From positions 248,001 through 312,000 of the forward strand of contig CAWBTC010000005.1 of NCBI GenBank assembly GCA_963791635.1: a stretch of 64,000 bases of DNA, in the 5' to 3' direction. This DNA comes from VFMC01 sp963791635. Its GTDB lineage: Bacteria; Actinomycetota; Acidimicrobiia; Acidimicrobiales; Ilumatobacteraceae. The first letter of the stretch is position 1. Each line of letters opens with the position of its first letter. Made by a program: the position numbers and the translations under genes. The notes beneath the pieces are model-generated. The model made no database searches and had not been told where the DNA came from. It worked only from the letters and a program-made list of their open reading frames with translations. This document shows positions 52,699 to 59,808 of this stretch, in pieces.

Positions 52699-53468
52699 CC
52701 CTCCCGGACGATGGCAGTACGTCGGGTGACCTCGTCTTCGATCGCCGCCATGACCTCGTCGGGGCGCCGAGTGGTCTGCACCAGCCGCAGCGCGTCAGCG
52801 GTGGACATCGACCGCTCGGGACCCGCTGCTCCCAACTCAGCCGCGAACGAACTCGCAGCGGCGACGAGCCGCTCGAGGTTGCCGATCAGTGCTGTCGGGC
52901 GGGCTCGATGATGCCGGATGCCGTCGACGATCCTGTCCGGCAGGTTCCACCGGCCCAGCAGATCTGCACCGGCTTCGATTCGTTCCGCGTTGCACTCGTC
53001 ACCGGCATCGGCCTCACCGTTCGCCGTTGCCAACAGCGAACCGACGTCGTGAAGCATGCCCGCGGTGTAGGCGTCGTCGCTCGATTCGCCGAGCGTGGGA
53101 GCGAGAACAGAACACGCGCTTGCGACCACGACCGAGTGTTGCCACAACCACTCCGGATAGTCGGGCTGCGACACGTCGAACACGAGATTCGCGACGCGGC
53201 TGGCCGCCAATGAGGCGACGAGCGTCCCACCGAGCATCACCGTGGCGTGGCGAATGCCTGCAATCCGTCGCGAGTAGCCGAGGTGGACCGAGTTGGCGGT
53301 GCGGAGGACGGCGGCAGTGAGCGCCGGGTCGAGCTCGACGAGCGCGCACAGCTCGACATGAGCATGGTCGGGGCGCGCGAGGAGCTGCAGGACCCGCTGC
53401 GCTGCCTTTGGATGCACGAGCAGGCGATCGCGCACGAGCGCCGACGAGTTGGCTGCCGAAGAGACCAC
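52695..53468 (-). CDS. HDOD-domain protein
   Basis: A 257-residue protein consisting mainly of an HDOD domain (a degenerate HD phosphohydrolase fold used in signalling). Typical segments are LCALVELDPALTAAVLRTAN, IRHATVMLGGTLVASLAASR, AYTAGMLHDVGSLLA (an HD pair is retained here) and LPDRIVDGIRHHRARP. It begins at a GTG without an obvious ribosome site. It is coupled to the downstream diguanylate cyclase, pointing to one c-di-GMP input unit. Confidence 0.88.
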   Translation of the reverse strand: MVSSAANSSALVRDRLLVHPKAAQRVLQLLARPDHAHVELCALVELDPALTAAVLRTANSVHLGYSRRIAGIRHATVMLGGTLVASLAASRVANLVFDVSQPDYPEWLWQHSVVVASACSVLAPTLGESSDDAYTAGMLHDVGSLLATANGEADAGDECNAERIEAGADLLGRWNLPDRIVDGIRHHRARPTALIGNLERLVAAASSFAAELGAAGPERSMSTADALRLVQTTRRPDEVMAAIEDEVTRRTAIVREG

Positions 53469-53563
53469 GGGACAGATCGTCCCGAGAAGCGTTCGGGAAA
53501 CACGAAGGTGATACGAATGAGCCGGTCATCGACACCGTGGGCATGAATGCGGCCACGTCGACC

Positions 53564-53608
53564 AAAGAGGTCCAAGAGGTCCGAGAGGTCCAAGGAGCAC
53601 AAGGAGCA
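53564..53608. repeat. 9-base tandem repeat just before the LLM oxidoreductase gene
   Basis: Five 9-base units (AAAGAGGTC, CAAGAGGTC, CGAGAGGTC, CAAGGAGCA, CAAGGAGCA) run straight into the ATG at 53612. The last unit supplies the AAGGAG ribosome site, and the array offers several decoy Shine-Dalgarno-like stretches. Copy-number change would move or multiply the ribosome site. Confidence 0.8.
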
Positions 53609-53611
53609 TCC

Positions 53612-54577
53612 ATGAGCACAAAGCCGTTCCGTTTCGCTGTCCAGAGCGCAGCCACCGACTCGGGCCAGGCATGGCGCGAGCTGGCCCGGCGCACCGAGGG
53701 ATCGGGCTTCAGCACGCTCTACGTCGCTGATCACTACGTGGACGCAGCATCGAACGGCGGACAGGTCCTGGCAGCGGTGCCGGCGATCGCGACCGCCGCC
53801 GCGGTGACCGAGAGCCTTCGCGTCGGCGCTCGCGTGCTGTGCATCGACTACCACCACCCGGTCGTGCTCGCCAAGCAGGCCGCCACGCTCGACCTGCTGA
53901 CCGACGGCAGGTTCGACCTGGGTCTCGGCGCAGGATGGGTGAGTTCGGAGTACGCGGCGATGGGTCTTGCGATGGACGCCGCCCCGGTGCGGATCGCCCG
54001 TCTTGCCGACACCGTCGACTTCATGCGGCGCTTCTTCGCAGGTGAGACGCTGGAGGCCGGGGCGTCGAGCGTCGCAGCTGCCGGGTTCAAGGGTCAACCG
54101 GTGCCGGTCCAGGCCGGGGGGCCGCCGATCATGATCGGCGGCGGCGCGCGCAAGGTGCTGACGCTCGCGGGCAAGGTCGCCGACATCGTCAGCTTCAACT
54201 TCGACAACCGCGCCGGCGTGGTCGGGCCCGAGAGCGTGCAGTCGGCTGCTGCGTCGGTGATGGACCAGCGGATCGGTTGGGTGCGTGAGGGTGCCGGTGA
54301 TCGCTTCGATGAGATCGAACTGGAAGTGGGCGCCTACTTCACCGTCGTCACACCGGACGCGGCCTCCGGCGCAGCCACGGCAGAGAAGATGGGCGGCATG
54401 TTCGGCATGACGGCCGACGACATGGCGGCCCACCCGAACGCACTCATCGGTACCGTCGATCAGATCTGCGAGCGGCTGGTCGATCGCCGCGAGCGCTTCG
54501 GCATCAGCTTCGTCACCGTGAGCGACCGCAACCTCGATGCCTTCGCCCCGGTCGTGGCCCGCCTCGCCGGGTCATGA
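53612..54577 (+). CDS. LLM-class F420-dependent oxidoreductase
   Basis: A 321-residue luciferase-like TIM-barrel enzyme that most likely uses cofactor F420, common in Actinobacteria. Family sequence includes FRFAVQSAATDSGQAWRELA, FSTLYVADHY, GARVLCIDYHHPVVLAKQAA, TLDLLTDGRFDLGLGAGW and the phosphate-binding PPIMIGGGARKVLTLAGKVAD. ATG at 53612 has AAGGAG at six bases. The substrate is unknown. It ends at a large inverted repeat. Confidence 0.9.
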   Translation: MSTKPFRFAVQSAATDSGQAWRELARRTEGSGFSTLYVADHYVDAASNGGQVLAAVPAIATAAAVTESLRVGARVLCIDYHHPVVLAKQAATLDLLTDGRFDLGLGAGWVSSEYAAMGLAMDAAPVRIARLADTVDFMRRFFAGETLEAGASSVAAAGFKGQPVPVQAGGPPIMIGGGARKVLTLAGKVADIVSFNFDNRAGVVGPESVQSAAASVMDQRIGWVREGAGDRFDEIELEVGAYFTVVTPDAASGAATAEKMGGMFGMTADDMAAHPNALIGTVDQICERLVDRRERFGISFVTVSDRNLDAFAPVVARLAGS

Positions 54578-54591
54578 GCCCGCCACCCGAG

Positions 54592-54651
54592 TCGCGATGA
54601 GAGATCCGGTGGCGGGTTCAGGTCGGCACCGACACTCATCTCTCATCGCGA
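54592..54651. terminator. 14-base perfect inverted repeat with inner hairpin, between convergent genes
   Basis: TCGCGATGAGAGAT (54592-54605) is exactly complementary to 54638-54651, enclosing 32 bases that themselves hold GTCGG-CA-CCGAC. The nested cruciform lies between the convergent LLM oxidoreductase and PilB genes, eight bases from the latter's stop. It probably ends both transcripts; the long loop is unusual for a simple terminator and a REP-like element is possible. Confidence 0.65.
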
Positions 54652-54658
54652 TGTGGGG

Positions 54659-56416
54659 TCAGGAGAGGTAGACGTTCCTGATCACTTCGTCGATCGTCGT
54701 GACGTCATCGGCGACAGCGGCCATTGCTTCTTGGCCCATCGTCCTCATGCCCTGCTTCATCGCCACCTCGCGCACATCGTGCGGGCTGGCTCTGGCCACC
54801 AGCAGCTGACCGATCTCGTCGGTGACCTCGAGCACCTCGTACACGCCCAGGCGGTCGCGGTAGCCGGTGTCGCTGCAGAAGTTGCAGCCGGTGCCACGCA
54901 TGAAGCGTTCCTTCTCCGGGCCGCCGAGGTAGTGGTACCACTTCAGCTCCTGGGCGGTGGGGTCGTACGGGGCGGCGCAGGCTTCGCAGACGCGTCGGAC
55001 GAGACGCTGGCCCACCACACCGACGAGTGACGACGACACCAGGAACGGCTCGATGCCCATGTCGAGCAGCCGGTACAACGCCGAGCTGGCATCCGTGGCA
55101 TGCAGCGACGACATCACGAGGTGACCGGTGAGGGCCGATTGCACCGCGATGCGTGCGGTCTCCTGGTCGCGGATCTCGCCCACGAGGATCACGTCGGGGT
55201 CCTGACGCAGGATCGACTTCAAGCCGGTCGCGAACGTGACATCGGCCTGCAGGTTGATCTGCATCTGGTTCACCGCCGGGAACACGTACTCCACCGGGTC
55301 TTCGATCGTCATCACGTTCAGTTCGCTGCGGCTGATCTCGGCGAGCGTCGCGTACAACGTGGTCGTCTTGCCCGAGCCCGTCGGGCCGCTGCAGATGATC
55401 ATCCCGTACGGTTTGTGCACGATCGTCAGGTACCGCTCGTGGCTGTCGGCTGGCATGCCGAGATCCGACAGCTGCTTCATCGAGCGTCGCTTGTCGAGGA
55501 GACGGAGCACAGCGGTCTCGCCCCAGATCGTCGACGCGGTGGCGACGCGCACGTCGAGACCGAGGCCGTCGAGGTTCATCTGGAACTGGCCGTCTTGTGG
55601 GCGTCGACGCTCGACGATGTCCATCTCCGCCATGATCTTGATGCGGCTCACCAGCTCTGGGCCGGCGGATGCGGGCAGGCTCAACACCTCGCGCAAGGCA
55701 CCGTCGATTCGGTAGCGGATGCGCAGTCGGCCGTCCGTCGGCTCCACATGGATGTCCGACGCGCGATCGCGCAGGGCCTGGGCGACGATCTTGTTGACGA
55801 GCTGGATGATCGGTGCGTCGTTGCTCGTCACCTCGACGATGTCGGCGATCGGGGTCGCGTCGGCCCAGAACTGTTGCACCTGGTCGTCCACCGACGACAG
55901 CACGCGGTAGTGCGTGTTGAGCGCGAACTGCACGTCCTGCGGGGGAGCGAGATGGATGTTGACCGCGCTCACCGGGAGTCGCTCGAGCGCCTCGCGCACT
56001 GCTGGATCGGAACCGTTCGCGATCGCGACGTCGAGCACGTCGTCGACGAGCCGCATCGGAATGATCTCGAACTCGCGCGCCGTTGCCTCGGGCACGACGG
56101 CCAGCGCATCGTCGGTCGGGCGTTCGCTGCGGAGGTCGATCGTGGGCAGGCCCAGCTGACGGGCGAGCGCCTGGGTGAGCACACGCTGGTCGAGCAGGCC
56201 CTGCTCGACCAGGATCGCGCCGAGTTGGCGGCCCGACTCCTGCTGCAGGTTGAGCGCAGCGGACAACTGCTCGGGCATGACGAGGTTCTCGGAGACGAGC
56301 ACGTCACCGAGGCGGGCGCGCTGGCCGGCTTCGATCATGGCCGTCACCTGAGCAGCGTGCGTGGCCGTATCGCCAGGCACGCTGACGTCTGGTTCGTGCT
56401 TGCGGAGCCGTTTCAC
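54659..56416 (-). CDS. pilB: PilB/GspE-type pilus assembly ATPase
   Basis: This 585-residue ATPase powers pilus extension. An N-terminal MshEN-type domain (LGDVLVSENLVMPEQLSAAL, about 35-150), which can bind c-di-GMP in relatives, precedes the ATPase: arginine-rich ASDIHVEPTDGRLRIRYRID, Walker A ICSGPTGSGKTTTLYATL, Asp box MTIEDPVEYVFP, Walker B SILRQDPDVILVGEIRD and His box LTGHLVMSSLHATD. Four cysteines of a zinc site are in VCEACAAPYD and GTGCNFCSDTGYR. Length and motifs are those of PilB and not PilT. Divergent from pilC across 183 bases. Confidence 0.93.
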   Translation of the reverse strand: MKRLRKHEPDVSVPGDTATHAAQVTAMIEAGQRARLGDVLVSENLVMPEQLSAALNLQQESGRQLGAILVEQGLLDQRVLTQALARQLGLPTIDLRSERPTDDALAVVPEATAREFEIIPMRLVDDVLDVAIANGSDPAVREALERLPVSAVNIHLAPPQDVQFALNTHYRVLSSVDDQVQQFWADATPIADIVEVTSNDAPIIQLVNKIVAQALRDRASDIHVEPTDGRLRIRYRIDGALREVLSLPASAGPELVSRIKIMAEMDIVERRRPQDGQFQMNLDGLGLDVRVATASTIWGETAVLRLLDKRRSMKQLSDLGMPADSHERYLTIVHKPYGMIICSGPTGSGKTTTLYATLAEISRSELNVMTIEDPVEYVFPAVNQMQINLQADVTFATGLKSILRQDPDVILVGEIRDQETARIAVQSALTGHLVMSSLHATDASSALYRLLDMGIEPFLVSSSLVGVVGQRLVRRVCEACAAPYDPTAQELKWYHYLGGPEKERFMRGTGCNFCSDTGYRDRLGVYEVLEVTDEIGQLLVARASPHDVREVAMKQGMRTMGQEAMAAVADDVTTIDEVIRNVYLS

Positions 56417-56599
56417 TCACTCGATCGTCCCCCGTGGGGCGGATCGCGCCAGTGGGTGGCATCGCTCGGGCACCGGACCGAGTGACCCCTGGCGAGTGAC
56501 CTCTGGCGAAACGGTTGACGTCGGGGGTGACCCCCGGACGATCCACCGGGACCGGCCTCTCCAGACACGGAGACCGGACGACGAGGAGGTCAGGCCATC

Positions 56600-58037
56600 G
56601 TGGCTGCAGGGGCAGGAGGTGAGTCGCGCTCACGGGATGTGGCGGGTGCTGCACCCGTCGCGCCGGGAGGTGCCGCCCCGTCGAGCGCAGACGCGACCGT
56701 CGATCCGGCGCGGGCGCCCGCGTCGCCGCTGCGATCCTCCCTGGCGCCGTTGCCGCCGCTGGCCGCGTTGACATCATCGACACGATTGACATCGCTCGAC
56801 GACCTCCCCGGGCACCCTGAGCATGCCGAACCGGAACGTCGCTGGTTCACACGCCGGCGCGAAGCGGTGCTCGTCGCGAAGGATCAGCGGACCGACGCGC
56901 GACGTCGTGCCGACAACGCCTCGGCCGCGCGGGCGGCGGCTGCCGAGGACCCCGACGCGACGGATGCCCCATGGTGGCGCCGTCAGTACGGTCGAAGCGT
57001 CACCCCCGATGTCGTGATGGCGTTCTCGCGGCAGATGGCCTCCTTCGTCGAGGCAGGGATCTCGGTGCTCGAGGCGCTCGAAGATCGTGGGCGAGGAGTC
57101 TGGCGATGCCGAGATGCGCAAGGTGGTTCTCCAGATGCATGCCACCCTCCAGCGCGGTGGCAGCTTCTCCGAGGCGGTCGCCGCCCACCCATCGGTGTTC
57201 CCGCCGTACTACCGGGCGATGGTGCGCTCGGCGGAGTTCACCGGGAAGCTCGATGCAGTCCTCGAGCAGCTGGCCGTCTACCTCGACCGCGACCTCACCG
57301 CAAAGCGCGAAGTGCGCAGCGCCCTCACCTATCCGACTGTCGTGCTCGTGGTGACCATGATCGCGTTGGTGGTGATGTCGGTGTTCGTCTTGCCGAAGTT
57401 CGCAGGTCTGTACCGAAGCCTGGGCGCCGACCTGCCGTTGCCGACGCGCATCCTGCTGTCGTCGACCGACTTCTTCACGGGCAACATCGCGTTGCTGTTC
57501 GCCGGTCTGCTCGTCGCCATCGGAACCGCGTCTGCCTTGATTGGTGGTGTGGGCAACAAGCAGCGCCGCGATCGATTCATGATGTGGCTGCCCGTCGTCG
57601 GCCACCTCTTCCATCTGATCTCGCTCGAGCGATTCTGCCGAGTCCTGTCAGCGCTGGCAAAGGCAGGTGTGCCGTTGCCCGACGCGATCGAGATGTCCGC
57701 TGCGAGCACGAACAACACCGTGTTCGTCGAGCGCTTGGGCACCGTCCGCGAGACGCTGATCAGGGGCGGCGGCCTCTCGGGCCCGGTGGCCGAGACCGAA
57801 CTGTTCCCGACGGCAGCGCGCCAGATGATCCGCGTCGGCGAGAAGACCGGGACGCTCGCCGTGCAACTGGCGAAGGCTGCGAGCTACTACGAGCGTGAGG
57901 TCGCCTTCCACATGAAGAAGGCCACCGAGCTGTTCCAACCAGCCGTGATCATGTTCGTCGGCGGCCTCGTCGGCTTCGTCGCCGTCGCCCAAGTGTCCGC
58001 GATGTACAGCATCTTCGGTCAGGTGCAGACGCCATGA
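56600..58037 (+). CDS. pilC: PilC/GspF-type pilus platform protein, frameshifted
   Basis: The inner-membrane platform of a type IV pilus. The first 120 residues are a disordered Ala/Arg/Asp-rich extension, after which the first T2SSF domain starts (VVMAFSRQMASFVEAGISVL). One base too many near 57083 shifts the frame; dropping it joins EALE to IVGEESGDAEMRKVV. The rest is intact: RGGSFSEAVAAHPSVFPPYY, three membrane segments, and the second domain (LERFCRVLSALAKAGVPLPD, then MIRVGEKTGTLAVQLAKAAS). Rejoined length is about 478 residues. GTG at 56600 follows GAGGAGG at ten bases. The pilin genes follow in the same direction. Confidence 0.88.
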
Positions 58038-58244
58038 GCTGCGACAACCGCACGCGTCAGCTGACGGGAACCGCAACCTGCGTGCTTTCGGCCGCAGTCT
58101 CCGGACATGTCATCACGGGCATCCCCCGGGGTGTCACCAGCGCTCACCCAACACCGACTCCAGAACTCGACGCCAGCCCCCCGATCACCACACCTGCCGG
58201 ACCACGGCGACCACACACGAAAGCAGAGCAACACCTTGAAGACC

Positions 58245-58661
58245 ATGGACCACACCCAGGACATCACGCCTGCGGCTTCGCAGCGCACCCGTCGAGATGC
58301 GGGCTTCACCCTCGTCGAGATCCTCATCGCGATCGTGCTCGTCGGCATCCTGTCGGCAGTCGTCGTGGTCGGTGTCGGCAACCTGACGAGCAAGGGCACC
58401 TCGGCCGCATGTGCCGCGTCGCTCGACGCCGCCAAGTCGGGTGCCGTCGTCTACTACGGCTCGAACGCCAACGCCTGGCCGGGCACGATGCTCGCCATGA
58501 CCGCCACGACCCCGCCAGCGCTCTCGCTGCCGACAGGCGTCACCCTGAACGTGGTTGCCGTCGGCGTCAACGCGATCGGCAACGTGGCCACCGGCCCCGG
58601 CTGGACGCTCACGATGACGCCGAGCGTGGCCGGTGCCCAGCCGACCTTCGTCTGCTCCTGA
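58245..58661 (+). CDS. Type IV prepilin, probable major pilin
   Basis: A 138-residue prepilin. The hydrophilic leader ends RRDAG and is cleaved before FTLVEILIAIVLVGILSAVV, with the conserved Glu at +5, giving a mature protein of about 117 residues. The helix is followed by a small Ala/Thr/Val-rich head with two cysteines (AACAASL and the C-terminal VCS) that likely form the pilin disulfide. ATG at 58245 lies in a 207-base gap after pilC that otherwise holds no gene; a TTG three codons upstream is possible. Being first after the platform gene and having the best prepilin motif, it is the likely main subunit. Confidence 0.88.
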   Translation: MDHTQDITPAASQRTRRDAGFTLVEILIAIVLVGILSAVVVVGVGNLTSKGTSAACAASLDAAKSGAVVYYGSNANAWPGTMLAMTATTPPALSLPTGVTLNVVAVGVNAIGNVATGPGWTLTMTPSVAGAQPTFVCS

Positions 58662-58760
58662 TCCATCCGATCTGACATCGCCGCTGTCGACGTGCCCGCC
58701 GGGAACCTCCCGGCGGGCACGTCAGCACCCGGCACTGTCGTCTGCATCATCGACTCGGCC

Positions 58761-59183
58761 ATGCTGTCCACTGCCTACGAACGACGGCGGCCCGCGCCAC
58801 GCTGCCCGTGCGGCCCCAACCTCCGAGATCGCGGCGAATCGCTGGTGGAGATCGTCATCACGGTGGTGATCATCGGGATCACCGTGACTGCGCTCGTCTC
58901 GGGCCTCGGCAGCGTCGCCGCGGCTGGCAACGCCCACCGGGTGGGCGTGCAAGCCGACACCGTGATGCGGAACTACGCAGAGGCGACGAAGTCGGCAGTG
59001 CGCGACTGCGTCGAGGGCGCGGAGTGGAAGCCCGACTTCTCGCCGCCCGACGGCTTCCGTGTCTCGATGTCACCCGAGGACACCTCGTGTCCGGGCGTGA
59101 AGGAGGCACGGCGACTGGAGCTCACTGTGGACTCGCCCATCGGTACACGTCAGGTGCTCACGATCGTGGTGAGAACGCCATGA
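58761..59183 (+). CDS. Minor prepilin-like protein
   Basis: A 140-residue protein with a Cys/Arg/Pro-rich leader ending DRG, then ESLVEIVITVVIIGITVTAL, a prepilin helix with Glu at +5. The globular part has two cysteines (RDCVEG and TSCPGVK). No good ribosome site precedes the ATG. The stop overlaps the next ATG (ATGA). Pseudopilins of this kind prime pilus assembly; PilV- or PilW-like is a reasonable guess. Confidence 0.8.
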   Translation: MLSTAYERRRPAPRCPCGPNLRDRGESLVEIVITVVIIGITVTALVSGLGSVAAAGNAHRVGVQADTVMRNYAEATKSAVRDCVEGAEWKPDFSPPDGFRVSMSPEDTSCPGVKEARRLELTVDSPIGTRQVLTIVVRTP

Positions 59184-59782
59184 TGCCGGGGCGGATCGAG
59201 CAACTCGAGCTGGACGACCAGGGCGACCAGAACGACGACAGCCAACAGAACGACGACGGCCGACAGAACGACGACAGCCAACAGAACGACGACAGCCGAC
59301 AGAACGAACAGGTGAGCGACCGTGGCGCCTCGCTGATCATGGCGATCGGCTTCATGGTCCTGATCGGAGCGATCGCGGCAGGGCTGTCGAGCCTTGTCAC
59401 CTCCAGCAACTACAACCGGCTGTCGCTCGACATCGTGCGCGACCGCCAGTACGCAGCTGATGGCGCTGTCGAAGAGGCCGTCACAGCGGTCCGGTTCCTC
59501 GACCGGTCCAGCGACGGTTCGTGCGAGGCATCCGCCGGGAGCAGCACGTCAGACCTGAACCAGCTGAAGATCCGGGTCGACTGGGAGAACGTGTGCGGTG
59601 TGGTGCGCACCGTCGCCGGTGAATTGGTCGCTCAGCGGAACGTGGTGTTCTCCGCCTGCGTGGACACCGGCGACGCGTGCCGCGACGGCGACGTGATCGT
59701 GCGGGCGCAGGTGAACTTCGAACAGGCCGACACCGGAGAGGTGACCCGCACCTGGGTGCAGTCGTGGAGCGTGCTGCAATGA
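59180..59782 (+). CDS. PilX-like minor pilin with repeat-bearing leader
   Basis: A 200-residue protein. Its first 47 residues are a highly hydrophilic leader containing four Gln-Asn-Asp-Asp repeats, then SDRGASLIMAIGFMVLIGAI, a PilX-type helix lacking the +5 glutamate. The C-terminal domain is strand-rich (EASAGSSTSDLNQLKIRVDW, with VCGVV and a cysteine pair later) and ends WVQSWSVLQ. The leader would be removed by prepilin peptidase if cut after DRG. It overlaps the preceding minor pilin by four bases and closes the pilus operon. Confidence 0.78.
   Translation: MMPGRIEQLELDDQGDQNDDSQQNDDGRQNDDSQQNDDSRQNEQVSDRGASLIMAIGFMVLIGAIAAGLSSLVTSSNYNRLSLDIVRDRQYAADGAVEEAVTAVRFLDRSSDGSCEASAGSSTSDLNQLKIRVDWENVCGVVRTVAGELVAQRNVVFSACVDTGDACRDGDVIVRAQVNFEQADTGEVTRTWVQSWSVLQ
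59228..59299 (+). repeat. 18-base tandem repeat encoding Gln-Asn-Asp-Asp units
   Basis: Four units of CAGAACGACGACAGCCAA type (18 bases, six residues) lie in frame in the leader of the PilX-like protein. Variation in copy number would change only the part expected to be cleaved off or to stay in the cytoplasm. Confidence 0.88.
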
Positions 59783-59808
59783 GCTCGCTCTGGGTCCTGC
59801 TGGGCGCG

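Noticed and set aside
58038..58244. Additional small gene between pilC and the first pilin
   Set aside because: Candidate frames lack a start with ribosome site and extend the pilin leader implausibly; it is better read as an intergenic leader.
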